DNA of 62,412 nt, from positions 1-62,412 of the forward strand of contig CAJOEN010000001.1 of NCBI GenBank assembly GCA_905233475.1, given 5' to 3'. The notes beneath the pieces are model-generated. The model was not told the DNA's origin. It ran no database searches and saw only the letters and a program-made list of their open reading frames with translations. The stretch comes from an uncultured Bacteroidales bacterium. Lineage in GTDB: Bacteria > Bacteroidota > Bacteroidia > Bacteroidales > P3. A program made the position numbers and the translations under genes. Shown here in pieces: positions 1-7,410 of the stretch (its first letter is position 1; each line of letters opens with the position of its first letter).

Positions 1-27
1 TGGTTTGATTTTGCAAAGATAAACCAA

Positions 28-64
28 AGGGCTGACATTTGTTAGTGTCAGCCCTGTTTTTTTT
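28..64 (+). terminator. Rho-independent terminator of a gene upstream of the window
   Basis: A perfect 10-bp stem (AGGGCTGACA / TGTCAGCCCT, 28-37 and 46-55) with an 8-nt loop is followed by a run of eight T (57-64). It presumably ends a + strand gene lying before position 1. Confidence 0.75.
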
Positions 65-371
65 CAGATGCTCTAAAAAGTTTTATCGGACACCAATAAT
101 TGAATATCAATCGGATACAAATCTCCAACCAATGGTTGGAGAAATAAGTTGGGTTAAACATATAGCCATTATGACCAAGTGCAAGGATTCACAGGAGCGT
201 CAGTTCTACATACTTGCCACTAAAAAATATGGTTGGACAAAAAATGTTTTGATACACCAAATTGAGCTAAAGGCATACGAGAAGTATCTGCTCGGTCAGA
301 CCAATTTCTACACCACTTTGCCGGAGAGCGTCCGCAATCAGGCGGCATTGGCTGTTGGGGTCTTCTATAAA

Positions 372-420
372 TTGCCTCGGAGAGGCAAACTCTCAGTAAC
401 CTCACATGCAAATGTGAGGT
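372..420 (+). repeat. Two-hairpin palindromic repeat, copy 1
   Basis: Hairpin A is TTGCCTC-GGA-GAGGCAA (372-388). After a short spacer reading ACTCTCAGT comes hairpin B, ACCTCACAT-GCAA-ATGTGAGGT (399-420), with a GCAA tetraloop. The same architecture recurs at 2563-2612 and, as hairpin A alone, at 2633-2649, with different but still complementary stems. The element sits exactly where the DUF1016 remnant stops resembling its family. Confidence 0.75.
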
Positions 421-438
421 ATATCAAGCAAATAAAGA

Positions 439-476
439 ACAGGCGTGTCGAAGTGAAGAAAACGCCTGTGGCTTTT
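439..476 (+). terminator. Hairpin followed by T-rich tract
   Basis: ACAGGCGT (439-446) pairs with ACGCCTGT (462-469), followed by GGCTTTTT. It looks like a terminator, although it lies inside the open frame of the DUF1016 remnant, which again suggests that frame is not a working gene. Confidence 0.5.
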
Positions 477-578
477 TCGATAGTGAAACGGAGAATAATA
501 ACGCTCTCAAATGAATAAATAGAAGTCCCCTTAATTGTTTATGAAAAGAGTACCTTCAACAAACTCAGTCACCGCTTT

Positions 579-640
579 TATGACTTTTTGGGAATCAATT
601 CCCAAAAAGTCATAACTTTTTTGGAGTTAACTCCAAAAAA
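579..640. repeat. Two adjacent perfect palindromes
   Basis: A 16-bp perfect inverted repeat (579-594 and 599-614, loop TCAA) is followed two bases later by a 24-bp perfect palindrome (617-640) with core TTTGGAGTTAACTCCAAA. That core, with one extra central base, is also the centre of the palindrome at 30311-30359. A third hairpin, TTCGGATT/AATCCGAA, lies at 681-702. Confidence 0.75.
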
Positions 641-731
641 AGTAAGGTTTTTTATTGGTAAATATTCAGAAATAAAGACCTTCGGATTATCCTAAATCCG
701 AACTCCGCATTTCGAGTTCAAAAAAAAATCG

Positions 732-740
732 TATCTTTGC
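732..740 (+). promoter_or_regulatory. Bacteroidota-type promoter (-7 box) of the amidohydrolase gene
   Basis: TATCTTTGC matches the TAnnTTTG -7 element. Predicted transcription starts near 746, about 43 nt before the ATG at 789. Confidence 0.65.
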
Positions 741-788
741 AGGCGTAACCAACATCATCCCGAAACAAAATAAAAACCACATACGGAA

Positions 789-2426
789 ATGAAAACCCTC
801 AAAACCCTTTTACCAATCTTTTTGATAGTCATGACAATAAGCTGTTCCAAAAAACAACAGGCCGACCTGATAGTTTACAACGCCCTTGTATATACGGTCG
901 ACGAAAATTTCTCCACCGCCGAGGCTTTCGCCGTCAAGGACGGGAAATTCGTGGCCGTGGGCTCTACCGACGACATCCTTGCACAATACTCTTCCGACAG
1001 TCTTATCGACATGAAGGGCGGTCCTGTGTACCCGGGTTTCATCGACGGTCACAGCCATTTCTACAGTCTTGGCGAGAAGATAGCCCGCTACGCCGATTTG
1101 GTGGGCTGCCGCTCTTTCGACGAAGTGTTGGAACGTTTGCAGAAACACTCCGAGCAATACCCCTCCGACTGGCTTCTGGGACGCGGCTGGGACCAGAACC
1201 TCTGGGACGACAAGTCCTTCCCCGACAATGCCAAAATTGAAGAGCTTTTCCCCGGCAAATACGTGTGCCTTACCCGCATCGACGGTCATGCCGGACTGGT
1301 GAGCAACAGCGTGCTGTCATTGCTCGGCTTCGACAAAACCACCAAAATCCCCGGCGGACTCATAGCCCTCGGCAGCGACGGCAAGCCCACCGGCATTCTC
1401 CTCGACAACGCCTACGACATGGCCAAGGCCATAATACCGCAGCTCAACCACAGCGAGAAATGCAATGCCATGCTTGCCGCACAGAAAGCCTGTTTCGAGG
1501 CAGGACTTTCGGGCGTGGCCGACGCTGGCACGAGCATCGAAAACATCGAACTGATGGACAGCCTGCAAACAGCCGGAGTGCTTAAGATTAAAATCAGCGC
1601 CTTCCTCAACGACGACCAGGCCACACTCGACTATTTCCTGCCCAAGGGCGTAATTGCCAAGGAACGTCTTTCGGTGCGTACCATCAAACTCTACGCCGAC
1701 GGTGCTCTCGGCTCGCGCGGCGCCAACCTCATAGAGCCTTACAGCGACGACCCGGGCAACCGCGGACTTATGATAAACTCCCTCGAATATCTCGACAGTA
1801 TATGTCAAAGGGCATACGCAGCTGGCTATCAGGTGGCTACACATGCCATCGGCGATATGGGAGTACGCAATGTGCTTACCGTTTATTCCAACTTGCTCAA
1901 AGGCAAAAACGACCTGCGCTGGCGCATAGAGCATTCGCAGGTGGTGGACAGCGGCGACATGGCCCTCTACGGCAAATATTCGGTGATACCGGCCATACAA
2001 AGCACCCACGCCACCAGCGACATGCCTTGGGCCGCCGACCGTCTCGGCAAAGACCGTGTGCGTTTCGCCTACGCGCAACAAATGCTACTGCAGCAGAACG
2101 GCTGGCTGGTAAACGGCACCGACTTCCCCATCGAAAGTATCTCGCCCATCTACACTTTCTATGCTGCGGTGGCCCGCAAGGACCTCGACGGCAATCCCGC
2201 ACAAGGATTCCAAATGGAGAACGCCCTCACACGCGAGCAGGCACTGCGGTCCATAACCATCTGGGCGGCAAAGGGTTATTTCGAGGAGAACAACAAGGGC
2301 AGCATAGAGGTGGGCAAGGAAGCCGATTTCGTGGCTCTCGACAACGACATTATGACCATCTCCGAAAAGGAGATACCGCTAACCAAAGTGCTGTGGCTCT
2401 TTGTCTCGGGCGAAAAGGTGTATTGA
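789..2426 (+). CDS. Lipoprotein amidohydrolase, YtcJ-like (Amidohydro_3)
   Basis: A 545-residue metal-dependent hydrolase of the amidohydrolase superfamily. The N-terminus is a lipoprotein signal peptide with lipobox TISC (Cys19), so it should be anchored in the envelope. The metal-binding HxH motif is GFIDGHSHF (His88, His90). HAIGDMG near residue 354 and NGTDFPIE near 442 match the later metal and catalytic motifs of YtcJ-type enzymes, which hydrolyse amide or formamide bonds. The length is normal for the family and no key residue seems lost. The true substrate cannot be read from the sequence. It stands alone between palindromic intergenic regions with its own promoter at 732-740. The ATG at 789 is chosen because the signal peptide starts there. 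Confidence 0.88.
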   Translation: MKTLKTLLPIFLIVMTISCSKKQQADLIVYNALVYTVDENFSTAEAFAVKDGKFVAVGSTDDILAQYSSDSLIDMKGGPVYPGFIDGHSHFYSLGEKIARYADLVGCRSFDEVLERLQKHSEQYPSDWLLGRGWDQNLWDDKSFPDNAKIEELFPGKYVCLTRIDGHAGLVSNSVLSLLGFDKTTKIPGGLIALGSDGKPTGILLDNAYDMAKAIIPQLNHSEKCNAMLAAQKACFEAGLSGVADAGTSIENIELMDSLQTAGVLKIKISAFLNDDQATLDYFLPKGVIAKERLSVRTIKLYADGALGSRGANLIEPYSDDPGNRGLMINSLEYLDSICQRAYAAGYQVATHAIGDMGVRNVLTVYSNLLKGKNDLRWRIEHSQVVDSGDMALYGKYSVIPAIQSTHATSDMPWAADRLGKDRVRFAYAQQMLLQQNGWLVNGTDFPIESISPIYTFYAAVARKDLDGNPAQGFQMENALTREQALRSITIWAAKGYFEENNKGSIEVGKEADFVALDNDIMTISEKEIPLTKVLWLFVSGEKVY

Positions 2427-2562
2427 AAAAATAGATAAATCATGTTAGGAAATGGCCTCTCGCGAAAAAGAAAAAGACAGAATCACAATCTCCGCAAGCG
2501 AAACGTACATTCGCTAAAAACTCATCTTTCAAATAAAATATTTTTTTCTCTTGGTTCCGAAG

Positions 2563-2649
2563 AAGTCTCGGAGAGACTTAATCTCAATAACCCCACACGC
2601 AAGTGTGGGGTTACACAACCGCCACACTTATAGCGTCTCGGAGAGACGC
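2563..2649 (+). repeat. Two-hairpin palindromic repeat, copy 2, plus an extra hairpin A
   Basis: Hairpin A is AAGTCTC-GGA-GAGACTT (2563-2579). Spacer AATCTCAAT is followed by hairpin B, AACCCCACAC-GCAA-GTGTGGGGTT (2589-2612). A further hairpin A, GCGTCTC-GGA-GAGACGC (2633-2649), is followed by ACTCTCAATA but no hairpin B. Compared with 372-420, loops (GGA, GCAA) and spacer are conserved while stem bases change on both sides together. Confidence 0.8.
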
Positions 2650-2708
2650 ACTCTCAATAGTTCGTAAGAATGCAGATAATCATGAAAAAATTTTTTTCCT
2701 CAAAAAAA

Positions 2709-2739
2709 TTGCATAATCCATTATTTTTTTGTATTTTTG
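2709..2739 (+). promoter_or_regulatory. Promoter of the oxaloacetate decarboxylase-like gene
   Basis: TTG at 2709-2711 and TATTTTTG at 2732-2739 fit the -33/-7 pattern of Bacteroidota promoters. They imply a leader of roughly 135 nt before the ATG at 2884. Confidence 0.55.
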
Positions 2740-2883
2740 CTAATTGGGAGAGGATGTTTTTTTTGAGTAGGGTAGTAGTTTAATTATTTGATATGTAATA
2801 ATTTAAATAACTTTTACCGATAAAGAAACACCCCGATTCCGGTAATTTATAACGATTTAATAAATAAAAAGACATAAAAACAG

Positions 2884-4674
2884 ATGGAGAAAAGAAAAAT
2901 AGAATTCTGTTTGGTTTACAGAGATATGTGGCAGTCGTCGGGCAAGTTCGTGCCCCGCATCGACCAGCTGCAGGAGATAGCCCCCGTCATCATCGACATG
3001 GGCTGCTTTTCAAGAGTGGAGACCAACGGCGGTGCATCCGAACAGGTGAACCTGCTTTACGGCGAAAACCCCAACAAATCGGTACGTGCATGGTGCAAGC
3101 CTTTCAACGAAGCCGGCATCAAGACACAGATGCTCGAACGCGCCCTAAACGGACTGCGTATGTACCCCGTGCCCGCCGACGTGCGCGAGCTTATGTGCAA
3201 GGTTAAAAAAGCTCAGGGCGTGGACATCGTTCGCTCGTTCTGCGGACTCAACGACCACCGCAACCTCGAACTCTCAGTGAAATATGCCAAAGCCGCCGGA
3301 CTCATCTCCCAAGCCGCTCTCAGCATCACCTACTCCGAAATCCACACCGTGGAATACTATATGGGCGTGGTGGACAAGCTAGTGGAATACGGTGCCGACG
3401 AGATAGGCCTCAAGGACATGGCCGGTGTTGGCCGTCCCGTAATGCTCGGCCGTCTGGTGAAATGCATCAAAGAGAAATATCCTCATATCCGTGTGCAGTA
3501 CCACGGACACACCGGCCCCGGTTTCTCGGTGGCTTCGGTGCTCGAGGTGTGCAAAAACGGCGCCGACATCATCGACGTGGCTATGGAACCCCTGTCGTGG
3601 GGCATGGTTCACCCCGATGTCATAACCATACAGGCTATGCTTAAGGACGCCGGTTTCGACGTGCCCGAAATCAATATGAACGCCTACATGCAGGCTCGTA
3701 GCCTCACCCAGAAATTCATGGACGACTTCCTCGGCTATTTCATCGACCCGAAGAACAAGATAAGCACCTCGCTGCTTGTTGGTTGCGGACTGCCAGGCGG
3801 CATGATGGGCTCCATGATGGCCGACCTCAAAGGCGCTCACGCCGGCATTAATATGTTCCTCAAAAAAGGCGGCAAGCCCGAACTCTCCGAGGACGAGCTG
3901 CTTGTGAAACTTTTCGACGAAGTGCAGTATGTATGGCCGAAAGTGGGAAATCCCCCGCTGGTAACGCCTTTCAGCCAGTACGTTAAGAATATAGCCTTGA
4001 TGAACATAATGCAGATGGCACAGGGCAAGCCCCGTTACTCGCAGATGGACCAGAACACTTGGGACATGATACTCGGCAAGACCGGCAAACTGCCCGGAAC
4101 CCTCGCCCCCGAAATTGTGGAACTGGCCAAGGAAAAAGGCTACGAGTTCTTCACAGGCACTCCGCAGGACAACTATCCCGACGAACTGCCCAAATATCGC
4201 AAGATGATGGAAGAAGAAGGCTGGGATTGTGGCCAAGACGACGAAGAACTCTTCGAAATGGCAATGCACGAACGTCAGTATCGCGACTACAAATCGGGTG
4301 TGGCCAAGAAGAAATTCGAGGAAGACCTCGAAAAGGCCAAGCAAAAGGCCGCTGCCGCTCCTGTTGCACCTAAGGCCGCCGCTCCCGTCGATGCCAAGAA
4401 AGTCGAAGTGGAGAAAATGATGGAGAAATATCCCGATGCAAAACCCGTTACCGCCAAAGCCGACGGCACCATCATCTGGGACCTCACCATCAACGAGCAG
4501 TCCATGAATCCGCCTATCGGAACACCTTTCAAAGAAGGCGAGACTATGTGCTACGTGATAGCCTACTACGGCAACGACCCCGTAACAGCCCTTTTCGACG
4601 GAAAACTTATGCACGTATTTGCAAAACAAGGCGAAAAGGTAAAAAAAGGCGACATCGTGGCTTTGATACAATAA
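2884..4674 (+). CDS. Oxaloacetate decarboxylase alpha / pyruvate carboxylase B-like protein with a non-canonical biotinyl domain
   Basis: A 596-residue member of the biotin-dependent carboxyltransferase family (oxaloacetate decarboxylase alpha, PycB, transcarboxylase 5S). The TIM-barrel carboxyltransferase domain starts with VYRDMWQSSGK and contains IGLKDMAGVGRP. The conserved carboxylase domain follows to about 470 (FSQYVKNIALMN), then an Ala/Pro/Lys linker (about 480-510), then a C-terminal lipoyl/biotinyl-like fold (about 525-596) ending GEKVKKGDIVAL. The oddity is at the biotin site. Where family members carry (E)AMK(M/V), this protein reads AYYGN (560-564), with Gly563 in place of the biotinylated lysine. 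It therefore either uses a separate biotin carrier protein or acts without carried CO2. No beta or gamma subunit gene is adjacent. A terminator follows at 4684. Confidence 0.85.
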   Translation: MEKRKIEFCLVYRDMWQSSGKFVPRIDQLQEIAPVIIDMGCFSRVETNGGASEQVNLLYGENPNKSVRAWCKPFNEAGIKTQMLERALNGLRMYPVPADVRELMCKVKKAQGVDIVRSFCGLNDHRNLELSVKYAKAAGLISQAALSITYSEIHTVEYYMGVVDKLVEYGADEIGLKDMAGVGRPVMLGRLVKCIKEKYPHIRVQYHGHTGPGFSVASVLEVCKNGADIIDVAMEPLSWGMVHPDVITIQAMLKDAGFDVPEINMNAYMQARSLTQKFMDDFLGYFIDPKNKISTSLLVGCGLPGGMMGSMMADLKGAHAGINMFLKKGGKPELSEDELLVKLFDEVQYVWPKVGNPPLVTPFSQYVKNIALMNIMQMAQGKPRYSQMDQNTWDMILGKTGKLPGTLAPEIVELAKEKGYEFFTGTPQDNYPDELPKYRKMMEEEGWDCGQDDEELFEMAMHERQYRDYKSGVAKKKFEEDLEKAKQKAAAAPVAPKAAAPVDAKKVEVEKMMEKYPDAKPVTAKADGTIIWDLTINEQSMNPPIGTPFKEGETMCYVIAYYGNDPVTALFDGKLMHVFAKQGEKVKKGDIVALIQ

Positions 4675-4683
4675 CAAAACAAC

Positions 4684-4722
4684 AACGGGAATGCTGGAAT
4701 TTATCCGGTGTTCCCGTTTTAT
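4684..4722 (+). terminator. Terminator after the oxaloacetate decarboxylase-like gene
   Basis: AACGGGAA (4684-4691) pairs with TTCCCGTT (4711-4718), followed by TT. It lies 9 bp after the stop codon. Confidence 0.6.
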
Positions 4723-4747
4723 ATAAAAATTCAAACCCGAAAAAACA

Positions 4748-4936
4748 ATGAAAAAAACACTATTTATAAAGGTGGTACTGCTGTTGGCGGTGATTTTGAT
4801 TGTAATTCATCGTTGTGAAAATAAATATGTCAATCAAAGTCAGGACATTGATGTCCCCACTAATGACACTGTGAACACACCAGACACCATAGTACATATA
4901 CATGACAGTATGGTTAGCGAAAAAGTTATTGCATAG
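4748..4936 (+). CDS. Small membrane-anchored protein of unknown function
   Basis: A 62-residue product with an N-terminal hydrophobic segment (about residues 7-21, LFIKVVLLLAVILIVI) preceded by lysines, then a polar Asp/Thr/Val-rich tail. The segment looks like an uncleaved anchor; the cysteine after it (HRCEN) lacks a normal lipobox. I recognise no family. No clear promoter lies between the preceding terminator and this ATG, so expression is uncertain. About 240 bp of AT-rich sequence with no recognisable feature follows. Confidence 0.45.
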   Translation: MKKTLFIKVVLLLAVILIVIHRCENKYVNQSQDIDVPTNDTVNTPDTIVHIHDSMVSEKVIA

Positions 4937-5178
4937 CCGGGAGAGTGTCTTGGAAATGAAAATGATTATTTATGTAACAAGCGACATCACTCTGGAATCT
5001 TATTGTGATTGGGATAATGAAAGATACTTCTTGTAAAAATTATATATACAGTTTACCATAGCAAAGTACTGATAATAAAGTGAAAATAGAAATAATAATA
5101 TATTTTCAATAAAAAAACGTAAGATTTAAAACAAAAAAACGTCTAATCTAATTGACCAATAAAAAAAATCATCACATC

Positions 5179-5547
5179 ATGAAGAAAGTAATAATATTGG
5201 CAGCTTTGGCCACCTTGTTCGCAACAACGGCAGCCGCACAGGAAAAAGTTTCGACAAATGCCGCTACCGCTACTACAGTAGCCGCTCCACAATGCAAGAA
5301 ATCGCAGCAATGCCCACACGCAAAACATTGTCAGGGCAAGGCTACCGAAGCTAAAACCTGTGAGAAACACGCTACAGAAAACACCAGCAAAGCATGTTGC
5401 AAGCAACATAACAAAGTCGCCGCAGAAAACAAAAACTGCGACAAAGCAAAAGACTGCCAAAAACCTTGCTGCAAAGCAAAAGGAGAGGCAACTCAAAACA
5501 AAAAGGAATGCTGTAAGGCAAAACAGCAAAACAACACGGTGAAATAA
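5179..5547 (+). CDS. Exported Cys-rich (metallothionein-like) protein
   Basis: A 122-residue protein with a clear Sec signal peptide ending TTAAAQ. The mature part is rich in Lys, Ala, Gln and Asn and holds 12 cysteines, several as CC pairs (ACCK, PCCK, ECCK) or near His (CPHAKHC). This could bind soft metals or form a disulfide network in the periplasm; I recognise no named family. The ATG at 5179 is preferred over an upstream TTG because the signal peptide starts there. The ECF sigma factor gene starts 44 bp downstream on the same strand, and a Spy-like protein gene follows. That context suggests a metal- or envelope-stress response, but the function is inferred. Confidence 0.7.
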   Translation: MKKVIILAALATLFATTAAAQEKVSTNAATATTVAAPQCKKSQQCPHAKHCQGKATEAKTCEKHATENTSKACCKQHNKVAAENKNCDKAKDCQKPCCKAKGEATQNKKECCKAKQQNNTVK

Positions 5548-5591
5548 GGGATTTGACATAAAAAGAATTTTCGTTTCAATTTTTCCGCGGA

Positions 5592-6125
5592 ATGGACGAA
5601 AAGACATTAGTAGAATCTCTTAAACAACACGACCCCACAGCTTTCCAACTGGTGTACGACAAGTACCACCAGCGATTGTTGTATTTGAGCTATGGTATCG
5701 TGCACAACACCGAGGACGCAGAAGACATTGTGCAAGAGGTGTTTATCGACGTTTACGACGCGATTTACAGCTTCAAGCAGGAATCAAAACTGTCCACATG
5801 GCTGCATCGCATAACCATGAACAAATCGTACAACCTGCTACGTTACAAACGAGTACACAACATCTTCGCAAGAATGGAAGTGTCGCTGCTGCAAAAGGCC
5901 GATAAGCCCGACGACACCGAAGAAAAGGACGAAAAAATAGAACAACTGCACAAAGCTATCGCAGCACTGCCAAAACGACAAAATATGGTGTTTACCATGT
6001 TCTTCTACGAAAAGATGCCGCAAAAGGAAATTGCCGAAATTATGGGTGTGGCATTACCTGCCGTGGAACAGCTCATTTTCAGAGCAAAACAGAACATAAG
6101 AAAAAAAATAGGTACAGACATATAA
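5592..6125 (+). CDS. ECF-type RNA polymerase sigma factor
   Basis: A 177-residue sigma-70 family factor with the two-domain ECF layout. Sigma region 2 covers about residues 12-80 (FQLVYDKYHQRLLYLS, DAEDIVQEVFIDVY, STWLHRI). Region 4 covers about 120-175 (ALPKRQNMVFTMFF, MPQKEIAEIMG, VEQLIFRAKQNIRKK). No region 1 or 3 is present. The gene opens a compact cluster: a small membrane protein starts 18 bp after its stop, followed by a Spy/CpxP-like protein. No classical zinc-binding anti-sigma domain is seen, so the small membrane protein in the anti-sigma position is the candidate regulator. Confidence 0.93.
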   Translation: MDEKTLVESLKQHDPTAFQLVYDKYHQRLLYLSYGIVHNTEDAEDIVQEVFIDVYDAIYSFKQESKLSTWLHRITMNKSYNLLRYKRVHNIFARMEVSLLQKADKPDDTEEKDEKIEQLHKAIAALPKRQNMVFTMFFYEKMPQKEIAEIMGVALPAVEQLIFRAKQNIRKKIGTDI

Positions 6126-6143
6126 TCAACGAAAGGAACAATC

Positions 6144-6443
6144 ATGACAAACAACGACACCCTGTTTGACAATTTCCTGCAAGAGACCATAGATCGCGAC
6201 CGCTCATTGGCGGGTGCCTTAACACTGTCGTTCTCCGATACTTGCGGAAAAATCGAACAAAAACGCAAAGCCGATATGCAACGGCAAAAAATCACCATCC
6301 GTTTGATGATGTCGGTAATACTCGCCATAATTGTTACCAACATATTGATTATAACTATGGACAGCCCCGACACCCTTGCCGGAATCGATGATAACGGCTA
6401 CATAAGCGAATCCACCAATTATTTCACCGAAATACTTCAATAA
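6144..6443 (+). CDS. Small single-pass membrane protein in anti-sigma position
   Basis: A 99-residue protein with a polar N-terminal half (about 1-50), one transmembrane helix (about 53-72, LMMSVILAIIVTNILIITM) and a short acidic tail. The positive residues before the helix (KRKADMQRQKITIR) predict a cytoplasmic N-terminus and a periplasmic C-terminus, which is anti-sigma topology. It lacks the HxxxCxxC motif of zinc anti-sigma factors. It lies directly between the ECF sigma gene and the Spy-like gene. An anti-sigma role is inferred from position and topology only. Confidence 0.6.
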   Translation: MTNNDTLFDNFLQETIDRDRSLAGALTLSFSDTCGKIEQKRKADMQRQKITIRLMMSVILAIIVTNILIITMDSPDTLAGIDDNGYISESTNYFTEILQ

Positions 6444-6453
6444 AAACAATACT

Positions 6454-6927
6454 ATGAATAAAAGACTGAAAAGGATATTTTGTTTAGTGATTACATTGCT
6501 GATAATTAGCAATATAGCTACCATATATATGCTACTTAGCAACAGACCTAAACACGAGAGGCTTTCCGACAAACTGGAACTGACAGGCCAGAAACGCGAG
6601 GATTTCATCGCTGTAAAAGAAAAATACAAGGACCTGTCCAAACCTGTTATCGACTCCATGCGCAAATGTCAGGCCCAGCTACTTGTGCTGACAATTAACA
6701 AGGACAACGACTCGGTTTTGGAAGCGACCAAAGACCAAGTTGTGTGCTACCAACGCGACCTTTTGGACAATATCTTGGCTCAATTCGAGGAGTCGCGCGC
6801 CATGCTCGACAGCACCCAAAAGACCAAATTGGACTCGTTTTATTTCGAAAAATTCCAGTGTCCAATAAATTTTCTACACCGCAATCCGCGCCAACACCAC
6901 AAGCATGGAAGACACCATTCCAAATAG
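6454..6927 (+). CDS. Spy/CpxP-like periplasmic stress protein, membrane-anchored
   Basis: A 157-residue protein with an N-terminal transmembrane anchor (about 9-28) and a helical domain carrying two LTxxQ-like motifs (LELTGQKREDF near residue 43 and LDSTQKTKLDSF near 118), the hallmark of Spy/CpxP/CnrX-type sensors and chaperones. The C-terminus is His/Lys-rich (HRNPRQHHKHGRHH), which could bind metal. It is the third gene of the sigma cluster, 10 bp after the small membrane protein. I infer a periplasmic sensor or chaperone that feeds the sigma switch, as CnrX does in metal-resistance systems. Its 3' end lies close to, or overlaps, the NUDIX gene start. Confidence 0.7.
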   Translation: MNKRLKRIFCLVITLLIISNIATIYMLLSNRPKHERLSDKLELTGQKREDFIAVKEKYKDLSKPVIDSMRKCQAQLLVLTINKDNDSVLEATKDQVVCYQRDLLDNILAQFEESRAMLDSTQKTKLDSFYFEKFQCPINFLHRNPRQHHKHGRHHSK

Positions 6928-6934
6928 CCGTGGT

Positions 6935-7360
6935 ATGTACGAGTACCAATATCCGCGTCCTGCCGTAACTGCCGATGTAGTAGTGCTTTCCGCAGACAAA
7001 AAAGAAATACTGCTTATCCGTCGCAAAAACGACCCCTACAAAGGCTGCTGGGCTTTCCCCGGCGGCTTTTTGAATATTGACGAAACCCTTGAGCAGTGCG
7101 CCCGCCGCGAACTGCAGGAGGAGACCTCGCTTGTGTTGGCCGACATACACCCAGTAGGCACCTATTCCACAGTGGACCGCGACCCGCGCGGAAGGGTTAT
7201 AACCACAGCATATTACACCTCGGTTAAAAAAGAGGATGTAAATCCAAAAGCCGACGACGATGCCGCGGAAATAGGCTGGTTCAGCCTGGACAGCCTGCCA
7301 CCCTTGGCTTTCGACCACGAAGAAATCCTGGCCGACGCCATTTTGTTAGTTAGGAATTAG
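6935..7360 (+). CDS. NUDIX hydrolase
   Basis: A NUDIX-fold pyrophosphatase. The Nudix box GX5EX7REUXEEXGU is nearly canonical as GGFLNIDETLEQCARRELQE followed by ET (a Thr replaces the last Gly). The core resembles ADP-ribose/NUDIX enzymes that begin YPRPAVTADVVVL. I prefer the ATG at 6935 (141 residues), because the conserved fold starts within five residues of it and it sits 7 bp after the preceding stop. The ATG at 6905 would add ten residues and overlap the Spy-like gene by 23 bp. It may be cotranscribed with the sigma cluster. The exact nucleotide substrate is not decidable. Confidence 0.9.
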   Translation: MYEYQYPRPAVTADVVVLSADKKEILLIRRKNDPYKGCWAFPGGFLNIDETLEQCARRELQEETSLVLADIHPVGTYSTVDRDPRGRVITTAYYTSVKKEDVNPKADDDAAEIGWFSLDSLPPLAFDHEEILADAILLVRN

Positions 7361-7410
7361 GAATTGGGCGGAAGCCGTCCATGTTTGGAAGTTTAATAAT
7401 CACAAATACC

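Larger units (their letters stand above)
114..518 (+). pseudogene. DUF1016 (YhcG-type PDDEXK nuclease) gene remnant
   Basis: The reading frame from about 114 to 360 encodes a stretch typical of the middle of DUF1016/YhcG proteins (GEISWVKHIAIM, KCKDSQERQFY, KYGWTKNVLIHQIE, LLGQTNFYTTLPE, RNQAALAV). The family normally continues into the PDDEXK nuclease domain. Here similarity stops after about residue LAV and the frame runs into a palindromic repeat (372-420) and a terminator-like hairpin. The 5' end is also missing: no family sequence precedes about 110, and a terminator lies at 28-64. Intact homologues are about 350 residues. A perfect 10-bp inverted repeat (122-131 and 133-142) lies at the start of the remnant. 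The family assignment rests on remembered motifs; the truncation at both ends is seen directly. Not expected to be functional. Confidence 0.7.
2427..2883. other. 457-bp intergenic region with palindromic repeats and a promoter
   Basis: This gap holds the second copy of the two-hairpin repeat, an extra hairpin A, an AT-rich stretch, and the promoter of the next gene at 2709-2739. A 63-codon open frame at 2442-2633 runs through the repeats and has no protein-like features, so I do not call it. Confidence 0.7.

Noticed and set aside
2442-2633. 63-residue frame through the two-hairpin repeat
   Set aside because: Built from palindromic repeat sequence and does not look like a protein.
3379-4734. 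451-residue minus-strand frame opposite the oxaloacetate decarboxylase-like gene
   Set aside because: Antisense shadow of a well-supported gene; composition is the mirror of its codons and has no motifs.
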